A stretch of DNA of 64,000 bases, from NCBI GenBank assembly GCA_902491575.1, contig CABUID010000001.1, positions 186,001 to 250,000 of the forward strand. The letters are read 5' to 3'. Position 1 is the first letter of the stretch. The number at the start of each line of letters is the position of its first letter. This document shows, piece by piece, positions 53,002 to 62,545 of this stretch. A model generated the notes under the pieces. That model saw nothing but the letters and a program-made list of their open reading frames with translations, was not told the origin of the DNA and did not search any database. The position numbers and the translations under genes were made by a program. This stretch comes from an uncultured Bacillota bacterium (GTDB lineage: Bacteria; Bacillota_I; Bacilli_A; RFN20; CAG-631).

Positions 53002-54729
53002 TTATTGTAAAAGTTGGCCATGAAATTGTAGAAGATAAAGATGTGCATATATGCCATCACTTTTTAAAAGTTCTTCATGACTTCCTGATTCGACGATTTG
53101 CCCATCATTTACAACCATGATTTTTGTAGCATTTTTAATAGTAGAAAGACGATGAGCAACGACAATCGTCGTTCTTCCATGGCTTAGTTTATTTAAAGCA
53201 TCTTGTATTAAGATTTCTGTGGAATTATCTAATGCACTTGTTGCTTCGTCTAAAATCAAAATTGGAGGATTTTTTAAAAAAACACGGGCGATGGATAATC
53301 TTTGTTTTTGACCACCCGATAGTTTTACACCTCTTTCTCCTATTTGCGTTTCAAATCCATGAGGTAAAGATAGAATGTAGTCATAAATATTTGCTTTCTT
53401 TGCTGCTTCGATAACTTCTTCGTCTGTAGCCTCTAAACGACCATATAAAATATTTTCTTTAATCGTTCCATTAAAGAGAAAAACATCTTGTTGAACAATG
53501 CCGATAGCTCTTCTTAAAGTTTTGAAACTTAAATCATTAATATTGTAATCATCGATGGTTATTTCTCCAGAAGTTACTTGATAAAAATGAGGAATTAAAT
53601 GGCAGATGGTTGTTTTTCCACCACCCGATTCTCCAACCAAGGCGATGGTTTCACCTTGGTGAATTTGAAAAGAAACGTTGTTTAAAACATGTTGTGTGGT
53701 TTCATAGGAAAATGAAACATTTTTAAATTCAATATTTCCTTGTAAAGAAACATTTTCAATTGCATTTTCTTTTTCTGTTTCGACTTTTTCATCCATAATT
53801 TCAAGAAACCTTTTAAAACCAGTAACACCATCTTGATATTGTTCGACAAAGTTAATTAATGTTGTAAGAGGATTAATAAAAAGACTTATGGAGACAACAA
53901 AAGCCATATAATCAGGCAATTCAATCTTATGATAAATCGCTAAAAGTCCACCGGAAATAATACATACTACATTAAATAAATCCATAACAAAACTTGTGGA
54001 AGATTGAAATAATCCCATTGCTTTATAGGCTTTCGAACGAGAAGCGACGTATTCTTTATTGCCTACTTCAAATTTTTCTAATTCTTTTTGTTGATTAGTA
54101 AAGGCTTTTGTAACTCTAATTCCTGAAATGCTTGATTCTAAAGATGCATTGATTGTGGCTACATTTTTTCTATTTTCCAAAAAAGCTTCGTTCATTTTCT
54201 TCCTTAAAACTAATGAAATAAAAATTAAAACAGGTACACAAAGCATAATGATGAGTGCTAATAGCCAATTCACGATAAAAAGATAAACAAAAGAACCGAC
54301 AACCATAACTCCACAAATAAAAAAGTTTTCTGGACCATGATGGGCTAATTCAGAAACATTTTGTAAATCATTCGTCATTCTTGACATGATTTTTCCTACT
54401 TCATGTTCATCATAATAAGAATAAGGTAACTCTTCTAAATGAGTAAACATATCACTTCTCATTTTTGCTTGCATTTTTACGCCCATTACATGACCTTGAT
54501 ATTGAACAAAATACTTTAACAGCATACGTATGATATAAAGAAAAAATAGAATTAAACCAAAAATAATAATCATTTTAACATTACTATTTGGAACATAATC
54601 GTTAAACACTTTCCTTGTTAAAATAGGATACAACATTCCTATCACGGCAACAAATAAAGAGGCTAACATATCCAAAAAGAAAAGCTTTTTATGAGGTTTA
54701 TAATAGGAAATAAATTTTTTAAACATCAT
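53002..54729 (-). CDS. ABC exporter, half-transporter
   Basis: A 575-residue ABC exporter of the MsbA/LmrA type with six membrane helices and an ATPase (Walker A GESGGGKTT, signature LSGGQKQR, Walker B ILILDEATSALD). The substrate cannot be predicted. AGGAGGG is upstream of two adjacent ATG codons; I use the first. Divergent from a MATE exporter. Confidence 0.93.
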   Translation of the reverse strand: MMFKKFISYYKPHKKLFFLDMLASLFVAVIGMLYPILTRKVFNDYVPNSNVKMIIIFGLILFFLYIIRMLLKYFVQYQGHVMGVKMQAKMRSDMFTHLEELPYSYYDEHEVGKIMSRMTNDLQNVSELAHHGPENFFICGVMVVGSFVYLFIVNWLLALIIMLCVPVLIFISLVLRKKMNEAFLENRKNVATINASLESSISGIRVTKAFTNQQKELEKFEVGNKEYVASRSKAYKAMGLFQSSTSFVMDLFNVVCIISGGLLAIYHKIELPDYMAFVVSISLFINPLTTLINFVEQYQDGVTGFKRFLEIMDEKVETEKENAIENVSLQGNIEFKNVSFSYETTQHVLNNVSFQIHQGETIALVGESGGGKTTICHLIPHFYQVTSGEITIDDYNINDLSFKTLRRAIGIVQQDVFLFNGTIKENILYGRLEATDEEVIEAAKKANIYDYILSLPHGFETQIGERGVKLSGGQKQRLSIARVFLKNPPILILDEATSALDNSTEILIQDALNKLSHGRTTIVVAHRLSTIKNATKIMVVNDGQIVESGSHEELLKSDGIYAHLYLLQFHGQLLQ

Positions 54730-54857
54730 CTGAGATTTACCCTCCTAATTCTTCCAATAACATCTTTATTTTACCACAAAATGGATTCATTAAAAAGTTT
54801 TCTCTTGCACAAAAAACAGAAAGTGATATAATCTATAAGTCTTGGATGGTGGTAAAA

Positions 54858-56234
54858 ATGAAAACAAAAACAGAAATCGATATGACAAGTGGTAATTTGT
54901 TTTACAAATTATTTATAGTTGCATTACCTTTAATCTTGTCAGGTGTTTTACAACTTTTTTATAATGCTGCAGACTTAATTGTTTGTGGGATGTATGGATC
55001 GAATCATTCCGTTGCAGCCATATCTTCTACAAATGCATTAATCAATTTAATTATTAATTTATTTCTTGGTTTAAGTGTTGGTGCAAATGTTTTAATGGCA
55101 CGCTGTTTTGGTGAAAGAAATAGCAATAAAGGACAAAGAGTTGTCTATACTTCTATGATTTTTTCTTTATTATGTGGAATTGTTCTTGGTTTTTTTGGCT
55201 TTTTTATGTCAAAAATATTTTTACAATGGATGGGAACACCTGACGATGTTATTCATCTTTCTACTTTATATTTAAAAATTTATTTTATAGGTTTACCTTT
55301 TTCCATGATTTATAATTTTGGTGCTTCTTTATTAAGAGCTATTGGAGATACGAAAAGATCATTTTATATATTAGCCTTTGCTGGTATTTTTAATGTTTTA
55401 CTAAATTTGTTTTTTGTTATTGTAATGAAAATGGATGTCGCAGGTGTCGCATTAGCTACCATCATTTCACAATTAATTTCTGCTTTTTTGATCATGATTT
55501 GCCTAATTAAAAATAAAGGTTTTATTTCTTTTCATTTTAAGGAACTACATTTTTATAAAAAAGAAGCTTTAGAAATTATTAAAATAGGCTTACCTGCTGG
55601 TTTACAAGGTACTATTTTTTCATTATCTAATGTTTTAATTCAATCGAGTATTAATAGTTTAGGAACGAACGTAATGGATGGAAATGGTGCTTCTTCTTCT
55701 TTAGAAGGATTTATTTATACAGCAATGAATTCAGTAGCTTCCGCTTGTGTGGCTTTTGTTTCAGCAAATTATGGCGCTCAAAAGAAAGAAAATATTAAAA
55801 AAGTTATTCTTTATGCATGTTGTATTGTTGTCATAATGAATATTGTAGTTGGTAGTTTAATACTCATTTTCCAAAATCATTTATTACATTTATATATTTC
55901 CGATGCAGAAGCAATTGCAGCTGCAAAACAAAGACTTCTTATTATTTCAACAAGTTATTTTCTTTGTGGATTAATGGATACTTTTGCTTATTCATTACGT
56001 GGGATTGGCTATTCTTTGACACCGACAATCGTATCTTTAATTGGTGCTTGTGGTTTAAGAATTTTATGGATATATACTATTTTCCAAATCAATCAATTTC
56101 ATAATATAACGGGTATAGCTATTTCCTATCCTGTCTCTTGGATTATAACGGCTAGTGTCCATTTGATATTATTTATTCGTTTATTTTCGAAAATTAAATG
56201 GAAGAAAAATGAAGAGATATACATTCATGGATAA
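54858..56234 (+). CDS. MATE-family efflux transporter
   Basis: A 458-residue MATE multidrug/metabolite exporter with twelve predicted membrane segments. The start (KTKTEIDMTSG) and the internal ALATIISQ and the ALGRL-like turns fit the family; the ATG at 54858 follows GGATGGTGG. Its last 26 bases overlap the next gene. Confidence 0.92.
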   Translation: MKTKTEIDMTSGNLFYKLFIVALPLILSGVLQLFYNAADLIVCGMYGSNHSVAAISSTNALINLIINLFLGLSVGANVLMARCFGERNSNKGQRVVYTSMIFSLLCGIVLGFFGFFMSKIFLQWMGTPDDVIHLSTLYLKIYFIGLPFSMIYNFGASLLRAIGDTKRSFYILAFAGIFNVLLNLFFVIVMKMDVAGVALATIISQLISAFLIMICLIKNKGFISFHFKELHFYKKEALEIIKIGLPAGLQGTIFSLSNVLIQSSINSLGTNVMDGNGASSSLEGFIYTAMNSVASACVAFVSANYGAQKKENIKKVILYACCIVVIMNIVVGSLILIFQNHLLHLYISDAEAIAAAKQRLLIISTSYFLCGLMDTFAYSLRGIGYSLTPTIVSLIGACGLRILWIYTIFQINQFHNITGIAISYPVSWIITASVHLILFIRLFSKIKWKKNEEIYIHG

Positions 56235-57087
56235 AATCAATCATTACAATAAAAAAGTATTAACGTTATTAAGTTATTACTTAAATGACCATGCTTGCGC
56301 TATTACGACATCGCAAGTAAAAAAAGTAGCTGCTTGTGGGGTAGATGAAGCTAAAGCTTTTGAACTTTTATTATTAAGTTATCTTAATATAGAAGATAAA
56401 GAATTCATTGATTTATATTTTAAAGATAAAATCCATTTATTGGATGAAAAGGATTATCTTTATAATCCTTATTATCAAAACATTTCTTTTTTAAATAAAA
56501 AATTAGGTGCATGGGAAATTAAAAAAAGTAAATATCGACCTTATGAGTTATTTGTATGTGATGACTTTCATTATAATGGCAATCAAATCATTCCACAACT
56601 TGGTTTTTTCAACAAGCCTTTTTATTATTTAGCAGTTTATTTTCAAAAAAGGTTATGGATGTCGATTACTCCCAATGAAATGAATACCATGAAAAAACCT
56701 ATTGAAGAAGCAAATGGAAATGTATTGACGTTTGGACTTGGATTAGGCTATTTTGCTTATATGTGTTCATTAAAAGAAAATGTTCAAAAAATAACTATCG
56801 TTGAAAAAGATGAAAATGTTGTGATTTTATTTAAACAATTTATCTTGCCACAATTTGCTTTTAAAGAAAAAATTCATATAATTTTGGATGATGCCTATCT
56901 ATTTTTAAATCAAAAAATGAAAGATAACGATTATCAGTATGTCTTTGTAGATATTTATCATGATGCGGGAGACGGAAAAGAAACTTATTTAAAATTTAAG
57001 CCTTATGAAAAAAGATTTCCAAATACAACTTTTTGTTATTGGATAATGGATACCATTCAATACTATTTAAAAGAAGAAGCTTTATAA
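56209..57087 (+). CDS. SAM-dependent methyltransferase-like protein
   Basis: A 292-residue protein with a class I methyltransferase/spermidine-synthase-like fold in its second half: SAM-binding VLTFGLGLGYFAY (about 172-184), the acidic VEKDEN, and a later DVD or FVDIYHD loop. The N-terminal half is unrecognised. The start could be 56227 (MDKINHY). Overlaps the MATE gene by 26 bases, so translation is coupled. Substrate unknown. Confidence 0.7.
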   Translation: MKRYTFMDKINHYNKKVLTLLSYYLNDHACAITTSQVKKVAACGVDEAKAFELLLLSYLNIEDKEFIDLYFKDKIHLLDEKDYLYNPYYQNISFLNKKLGAWEIKKSKYRPYELFVCDDFHYNGNQIIPQLGFFNKPFYYLAVYFQKRLWMSITPNEMNTMKKPIEEANGNVLTFGLGLGYFAYMCSLKENVQKITIVEKDENVVILFKQFILPQFAFKEKIHIILDDAYLFLNQKMKDNDYQYVFVDIYHDAGDGKETYLKFKPYEKRFPNTTFCYWIMDTIQYYLKEEAL

Positions 57088-57258
57088 ACTTTTATTATGA
57101 AAATTATAAAGCTTTAAATATAAAAGGTAAATTATTTAACAAATAATTTAAAAATTAGCAATATAAAAAATGTAGAGTTGACAAAGTAGTAAAAAATAAT
57201 TAAAGTATAAGAGTGTCGTGCTTAAAAAAGACAAATATATCTTATAAAGAGGAATAAA

Positions 57259-57993
57259 ATGAAAAAGAAAAAAAACCGGAGTAAAGCTTTTGAATTTTTT
57301 AAAAGCTTCTTAAGAATCTTTAAAAAGAAACCAAAATTTATTTTCTTAGGAGAAACATTTTCCAATCCAGCAATTTATCTTTCTAATCATGTTGGTTCAA
57401 ATGGTCCACTTACTTTAGAATTATATTTCCCACTTGAAGTTCGATTTTGGGGAACCCATGAAATGAATGAAGGAATAAAAGAAAGATATCTTTATTTATC
57501 TAGAACTTATTTCCATAATAAAAAACATCTCCCTTTAGGATTTTCTAAATTTATTTCTCTTTTTGCCACTCCATTTATGACAGTTTTTTATAAGGGATTA
57601 AGATTGATTTCGACTTATTCTGATGCTCGGCTAGTGACAACCGTCAAGAAAACGATGAAAATTATAGAAAAAGGTGAAGAAAGTATCATTATATTTCCAG
57701 AAGATTCATCGAAAGGTTATTATGATTTTTTAAAGGGATTTCATCCGGGTTTTTATGCCTTGGCTGAAAAGTGTTACAAACAAGGAATAGATTTGCCCAT
57801 TTATTTGATGTATTTTCAAAGATTGAATCACCGCATTATCGTTGATAAGCCAATTTTATTTTCACAACTGAAAAGTCTAAATTTAGATATGTATACTGTT
57901 GCTGAAAAATATAGGCAAAGAGCGAATCAATTGGCTTTGTTTAATGATGAAGAAATAGAAAAAGAAAAAAGTAAGGATCATTTTATGCTTTAA
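57259..57993 (+). CDS. PlsC-like acyltransferase with altered catalytic motif
   Basis: A 244-residue protein resembling 1-acyl-glycerol-3-phosphate acyltransferases: the LSNHVGSNGP motif at about 47-56, FWGTHE, and FPEDSSKGYYDFLKGFHPG (about 155-173) in the position of FPEG. In HX4D the Asp is replaced by Gly. Whether it keeps catalysis is unclear. The start follows AAAGAGGAAT. A bidirectional terminator overlaps its end. Confidence 0.7.
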   Translation: MKKKKNRSKAFEFFKSFLRIFKKKPKFIFLGETFSNPAIYLSNHVGSNGPLTLELYFPLEVRFWGTHEMNEGIKERYLYLSRTYFHNKKHLPLGFSKFISLFATPFMTVFYKGLRLISTYSDARLVTTVKKTMKIIEKGEESIIIFPEDSSKGYYDFLKGFHPGFYALAEKCYKQGIDLPIYLMYFQRLNHRIIVDKPILFSQLKSLNLDMYTVAEKYRQRANQLALFNDEEIEKEKSKDHFML

Positions 57994-58008
57994 TCCTTAC
58001 TTTTTTTT
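57965..58008. terminator. Bidirectional terminator
   Basis: A 14-bp stem AAAAAAGTAAGGAT/ATCCTTACTTTTTT with a 14-base loop covers the acyltransferase stop codon and the end of the creatininase-family gene. Confidence 0.82.
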
Positions 58009-58010
58009 CT

Positions 58011-58820
58011 TTAAATTTCTGGTTGATTTGCTTTTTTATAAAATTCTTCTTGAAGTTTTAAAGATACATCATCTTCTTTAATGGTTTTAATGGCTTCTGC
58101 AAAATTTTGAACATGTAAATTATTAACAAATTCACCTTTTTCTTTTGTAGATCCTGTTGGATCGCCAGCAATATGATAAGGATAATTTCCATACCAATTA
58201 ATAGCAGTAAAAATTCCTTTTTCACCTAAAAATTCATTTCTTAATAAAGGTTTTGTTTCTTCAGGAACAATTCGATCAAGATGGATGGTATCTGGATTAA
58301 GATACATAATTTCACTAGTTTCAATCAAATCAGCATGTCCAGATCCATTTAATGGACCATATTTATTTAAGAATTCTTGCTGTTGTTGACGTGTACGAGT
58401 GTGTGCACGATAAACATAAACAATATAAGGATGATACTTTTCTAAACGTGATTGAGCAAAATAATTTGCAAAGTTAATCGATCCACCATGACCATTTAAA
58501 ATGATGATTTTGTGATAGCCATTTCTTGCTAATTCATCACATAATTCTTCAAGTAATTCATATTGAAGTTTACTCGAAATGGATAAGCATCCATATCGAT
58601 GTTGTGCTTCACTAATAATCCCATAAGGTGCAATTGGAACAACTAATGCTGGTTCTATTTCAGAAGCTTTTTCTGCAATGGCTCTAGCGATAAACATATC
58701 TGTTCCTAAAGGCATATGATAACCATGCTTTTCAAGGCATCCAAGTGGAATGATGGCTACACCTTTTGTTTCTTTAATTGAATCTTTAAATTCTTCAACT
58801 GTTAAATCTTCCCATTTCAT
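58011..58820 (-). CDS. Creatininase-family protein
   Basis: A 269-residue metal-dependent amidohydrolase of the creatininase family. Metal ligands are in GCLEKHGYHMPLGTD (Glu30, His32, Asp41), NGHGGS and the C-terminal half. Such enzymes hydrolyse creatinine or related amides and some act in cofactor pathways; the substrate is not predictable. GGAGATT is upstream. It follows pyk by 13 bases in one transcript. Confidence 0.88.
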   Translation of the reverse strand: MKWEDLTVEEFKDSIKETKGVAIIPLGCLEKHGYHMPLGTDMFIARAIAEKASEIEPALVVPIAPYGIISEAQHRYGCLSISSKLQYELLEELCDELARNGYHKIIILNGHGGSINFANYFAQSRLEKYHPYIVYVYRAHTRTRQQQQEFLNKYGPLNGSGHADLIETSEIMYLNPDTIHLDRIVPEETKPLLRNEFLGEKGIFTAINWYGNYPYHIAGDPTGSTKEKGEFVNNLHVQNFAEAIKTIKEDDVSLKLQEEFYKKANQPEI

Positions 58821-58833
58821 AAATTTTAATCTC

Positions 58834-60243
58834 CTATTTTATTTTTTCAATGCGCATTAGATTTGAACCATCTACTTGTCTTGCTATACCAGCAACAACA
58901 ATTAATACGTCTCCTTTACCAATATAAGGCATTTCCTTTGCTCTATCGATAGCGCGAATTGAAAGTTCTTCTGTTGAGTAATATTCATCCATTAAGTAAG
59001 GAGAAACGTCCCAAGACATAGAAAGTTGATGATAAGCTTTTTTGCTTGTTACAAAAGCAATAATTGGCATGTCTGGTCGAAAACGACTAACCATCATAGC
59101 TGTTTTGCCCGTTTTAGTACAAACGACAATCGCTTTTGCATTTAAGTCAATGGCCGCATTCACACTAGAATGGCTTAAGGCATCGGCAATATTGGTTATT
59201 GAAAAATTGATATTTTTAAAATTATTACGATAATCAATATTCGCTTCTGTATCTTGACAAATATTGGCCATAGTTTTTACAACTTTTATAGGATAATCTC
59301 CAACTGCGGTTTCACCAGATAACATTACACAACTAGTACCATCGTATACAGCATTCGCTACATCGGAAACTTCAGCACGTGTTGGACGTGAGTTATGAGT
59401 CATCGTTTCTAACATTTCAGTAGCTGTAATAACTCTTTTTCCTGCTAAATGAACTTTTCTTATCATTTGCTTTTGAATGGTTGGAATCCTTTCAATTGGA
59501 ATTTCAACGCCCAAATCACCTCTTGCAACCATAACCCCTTCTACATAGTTCATGATATCCTCTAAATTGTCAATACCTTCTTTGTTTTCAATTTTAGCGA
59601 TTAAAGCAATGTCTTTAGCATGATTTGAATCTAAATAATCCCGTACTTCTTTTACTTCGCTTCCTCTTGAAACAAAAGAACAAGCTATAAATTCGACATC
59701 ATTTTTGATTGCAAAATTCATATCTTTTATATCTTTATCTCGAATAAAAGGCAAATTAAGATGAACACCAGGAAAATGCATGTTTTTATGATTGCCTATG
59801 GTTCCGTCGTTTAAAGCTTTACAATAAATAAAATCATTTTCTATTTTTTCAATAATTAAATCAAAAATACCATCATTTAATAAAATATGTCCACCCACAA
59901 AAACATCTTTTGCAATATCTTTATAATTTACTGGAACAATATTATCATGTGCAATAATATCGTCACCTGTAAATATAATTTGTTCATCCTTTTTGACTTT
60001 AAATGGCTTGTCAACTTGTCCTGTTCTAACTTCAGGACCTTTTATATCTACCATAATGGCTAAAGGAACATTTAAATCTTCTCTAACTTGTTTAACTAAG
60101 TCCATTCGTTTTTGACTAATTTCATAATCGCCATGGGCCATATTGAAACGAACAACATTCATTCCTTCTTTTACCATTGAAACCAATACATCATAAGAGT
60201 CAGTTGAGGGTCCTAATGTACATATAATTTTTGTTTTTCTCAT
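58834..60243 (-). CDS. pyk: Pyruvate kinase
   Basis: A 469-residue pyruvate kinase with the short C-terminal form: CTLGPSTD start, NMAHGD, FIACSFVSRGSEV, GVMVARGDLGVE, SGETAVGDYP, and the KAIVVCTKTGKTA C-terminal part. It catalyses the last glycolytic step, PEP plus ADP to pyruvate and ATP. Start at 60243, with a promoter upstream at 60274-60300. Confidence 0.98.
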   Translation of the reverse strand: MRKTKIICTLGPSTDSYDVLVSMVKEGMNVVRFNMAHGDYEISQKRMDLVKQVREDLNVPLAIMVDIKGPEVRTGQVDKPFKVKKDEQIIFTGDDIIAHDNIVPVNYKDIAKDVFVGGHILLNDGIFDLIIEKIENDFIYCKALNDGTIGNHKNMHFPGVHLNLPFIRDKDIKDMNFAIKNDVEFIACSFVSRGSEVKEVRDYLDSNHAKDIALIAKIENKEGIDNLEDIMNYVEGVMVARGDLGVEIPIERIPTIQKQMIRKVHLAGKRVITATEMLETMTHNSRPTRAEVSDVANAVYDGTSCVMLSGETAVGDYPIKVVKTMANICQDTEANIDYRNNFKNINFSITNIADALSHSSVNAAIDLNAKAIVVCTKTGKTAMMVSRFRPDMPIIAFVTSKKAYHQLSMSWDVSPYLMDEYYSTEELSIRAIDRAKEMPYIGKGDVLIVVAGIARQVDGSNLMRIEKIK

Positions 60244-60273
60244 AAAATCCCTACTTTCTTTTTAAGCAAGTCC

Positions 60274-60300
60274 ATTATAGCATATAATTTTTATTTGCAA
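60274..60300 (-). promoter_or_regulatory. pyk promoter with extended -10
   Basis: Read on the minus strand: TTGCAA (60300-60295), a 15-base spacer and extended -10 TGCTATAAT (60282-60274). A short spacer, but the TGn extension makes the site credible. Confidence 0.6.
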
Positions 60301-60398
60301 GAGTAAATTTTGAAAAAGTCTATATTTATATAGAAAATCTTTTTTTTTTATAATATAATAGTACTAGTAACTTTTAATTGAAATTTGAGGTGAAAATC

Positions 60399-61217
60399 AT
60401 GAAAAAGCTAGCAAGTGCTTTTTTTGGATTAATTATGTTATTCATGATTAGTTCATGTAATATATTAAATAAATACGCTGCCTATCCTTCGCCTGCGTCT
60501 TATCATATATTAAATGTAAACGGGGAAACTTATAATGATAGTGTTCAAAATATTAATATTGATTGGATTTCAGGTAAAATTAATATTCAAGTGAGTGATC
60601 AATATGAAGGTGTTACAGTATTTGAACATTGTAAAGAACAATATAAAGATGAGTTATTATGTCGAGTTTTGCGTAAAAATGAGAATTTAAATATCAAATT
60701 TTGCGCTTCAAATGTTTCCGTTCCGAACAATATTAGCAAAGTTTTAGAAGTTTATATTCCCTCTAATAAAATTATATCTGAATTAACAATAAATAATATT
60801 TCTAGCACAATAAATATAAGTAAAATTCATTCGCAAAAAATCACAATAGATAACATTTCTGGTTCTACGAAAATAGAAGAATGTATGGTAAATGAATTAG
60901 ATTATGATGGGGTAAGTGGTTCTTTAATTTGTTTAATGAATCAAGTTACAACCAATATAGAAGTGGACCAAGTGAGTGGTTCAACCCTTATTTCATTACC
61001 TAGTAGTATAGCAGGATTTAATATTGATTTTTCAACGGTATCAGGTAGTTTGAATTCAGATTTTAATACACGTACAGAAAACGATAAAATGATTTATAAA
61101 GATGAAAATTATTTAAATATTCAAGTGGATTCTATATCAGGTTCTTTATCGGTTGTTCGTTATGAAAGCACTTCTTCTCCCATTGAAAGAGAAAGCATAA
61201 TACCTAGTGTAGAATAG
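60399..61217 (+). CDS. DUF4097-like lipoprotein with VSGS repeats
   Basis: A 272-residue lipoprotein: signal peptide with lipobox ISSC at about residue 20, then a beta-helix-like domain with repeated SGS cores (ISGSTKIEE, VSGSLICL, VSGSTLISL, VSGSLNSD, ISGSLSVV). This is the pattern of DUF4097 adhesin-like head proteins. Function unknown; it would sit on the outer face of the membrane. The ATG follows GAGGTGAAAATC. Confidence 0.82.
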   Translation: MKKLASAFFGLIMLFMISSCNILNKYAAYPSPASYHILNVNGETYNDSVQNINIDWISGKINIQVSDQYEGVTVFEHCKEQYKDELLCRVLRKNENLNIKFCASNVSVPNNISKVLEVYIPSNKIISELTINNISSTINISKIHSQKITIDNISGSTKIEECMVNELDYDGVSGSLICLMNQVTTNIEVDQVSGSTLISLPSSIAGFNIDFSTVSGSLNSDFNTRTENDKMIYKDENYLNIQVDSISGSLSVVRYESTSSPIERESIIPSVE

Positions 61218-61231
61218 AAAGATGTGTAGTA

Positions 61232-62299
61232 ATGGAAAAGGGAGAATTAATTATTGTTATACCAGCTTATGAGCCAAATGAATTGTTAGTTGATTTAGTT
61301 TTAAAGTTAAATCAATATTTTGATAATGAAAAAATTATCGTTGTAGATGATGGCTCCAAAAATAAAGAAACATTTGCTAAAATTAAAGAATTTGAAAATG
61401 TGATTCTTTTGAACCATCCTGAAAATCGTGGAAAAGGAGCTGCTTTAAAGACTGCTTATCAGTATATTTTACAATTAAAAGATCAAGCACATATTATTGT
61501 TACAGCCGATGCCGATGGTCAACATCGACCAGAAGATATATTTAAAGTTGCCAATTATTATGATGAAATTAAAGAAGGAATTGTACTTGGTAGTCGACTT
61601 TTTGAGAAAAAAGTACCATTAAGAAGTCGCTTTGGTAATAGTGTAACTCGTTTTTTGTTTCGCTTAGGAAATTCACAATCTTTGCAAGATAATCAAACAG
61701 GCTTGCGAGCTTTTGGCGATGAATTATTACCATTTATGATGGAAATTTCAGGTAATCGTTACGAATACGAAATGAATGTTTTGATGGAATGTTCAAGAAA
61801 AAATATTTCTATTCATGAAGTGAAAATTGATACGGTTTACATTAATAATAATGCTTCTTCCCACTTTCATCCTATTAAAGACTTTTTCAAAATTTGTCAT
61901 AATATGATAAAATATGCTTTGCCATATATTATTTCGGTTGTATGTGATATTGCTTTATTTCTTCTTCTTTTTTATAGTTTAAAAAGTTTAAAGATTGAAA
62001 ATAAGTGGATTGTTTTAATCTCTTGCTTTATTAGTTGTGTGCTATCGGCTATCGTTAATCTTTTAATTCATCATTTAAAAATTTTTTATGGCAATCAATG
62101 GCTATTAAAATTACCCAAAAAGAGAGTGAAATATTTATTCATCATTTTGGCGAGTATTTTTACGAATTCATTTATGGTTTTTGGTTTATATGAACTGATA
62201 GACAATGTAATTCATGCTAAAGTTGTTGGTGAATTAAATCTATTAGTTGGAATTTTAATATTTAATTATATTCTTGTTCCTAAACCAAAATTAAGATAA
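61232..62299 (+). CDS. GT2 glycosyltransferase fused to GtrA-like membrane domain
   Basis: A 355-residue GT2 enzyme with PAYEPNE, VVDDGSKN (about 37-44) and DADGQH (93-98) in the catalytic domain (1-225), fused to four C-terminal membrane helices of the GtrA type (about 230-350). It likely makes or flips a polyprenyl-phosphate sugar. The start has a weak ribosome site and lies 14 bases after the lipoprotein. Confidence 0.88.
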   Translation: MEKGELIIVIPAYEPNELLVDLVLKLNQYFDNEKIIVVDDGSKNKETFAKIKEFENVILLNHPENRGKGAALKTAYQYILQLKDQAHIIVTADADGQHRPEDIFKVANYYDEIKEGIVLGSRLFEKKVPLRSRFGNSVTRFLFRLGNSQSLQDNQTGLRAFGDELLPFMMEISGNRYEYEMNVLMECSRKNISIHEVKIDTVYINNNASSHFHPIKDFFKICHNMIKYALPYIISVVCDIALFLLLFYSLKSLKIENKWIVLISCFISCVLSAIVNLLIHHLKIFYGNQWLLKLPKKRVKYLFIILASIFTNSFMVFGLYELIDNVIHAKVVGELNLLVGILIFNYILVPKPKLR

Positions 62300-62342
62300 A
62301 TTTGTTTTATATATAAAACAACAAAATATCTTCATTTTTTTC

Positions 62343-62371
62343 TTGCTAAAAAATTTTGAATTGATTATAAT
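62343..62371 (+). promoter_or_regulatory. Promoter of the uracil permease leader
   Basis: TTGCTA (62343-62348), 17-base spacer, TATAAT (62366-62371). The RNA would begin near 62378 with a GC-containing leader and AAAGGAG. Confidence 0.7.
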
Positions 62372-62399
62372 TTTAGGCAGGGTGAAAGGAGACAGGACT

Positions 62400-62489
62400 A
62401 TGAAAAAAACAGTTTGTTTTTCTACAATACAATCATTTAACCTTTCATCATTACCTTTTTTGCCTTTTAATTTTATATTGATAAATTAG
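62400..62489 (+). CDS. 29-residue leader peptide before the uracil permease
   Basis: A short frame starting MKKTVCFSTIQSFN and ending with PFNFILIN, with AAAGGAG upstream. It is very T-rich (runs in the Phe codons and after Pro), and its stop codon abuts an intrinsic terminator. This is the layout of E. coli pyrBI leader control, in which low UTP makes RNA polymerase pause so that the following ribosome keeps the terminator from forming. Not a functional protein. Confidence 0.65.
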   Translation: MKKTVCFSTIQSFNLSSLPFLPFNFILIN

Positions 62490-62523
62490 GGAATTAATTC
62501 TTTAGGGATTAATTCCTTTTTTT
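62490..62523 (+). terminator. Attenuator before the uracil permease
   Basis: GGAATTAATTC (62490-62500) pairs with GGGATTAATTCC (62505-62516, one G-U), five-base loop, then seven T. It lies between the leader stop codon and the permease ribosome site, so it controls read-through. Confidence 0.82.
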
Positions 62524-62545
62524 ATATAAGGGGGAGGAGACGAAT

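Noticed and set aside
62378..62545. PyrR-binding leader or PRPP riboswitch before the permease
   Set aside because: I could not find the conserved PyrR hairpin loop or a matching aptamer; the leader-ORF model fits better.
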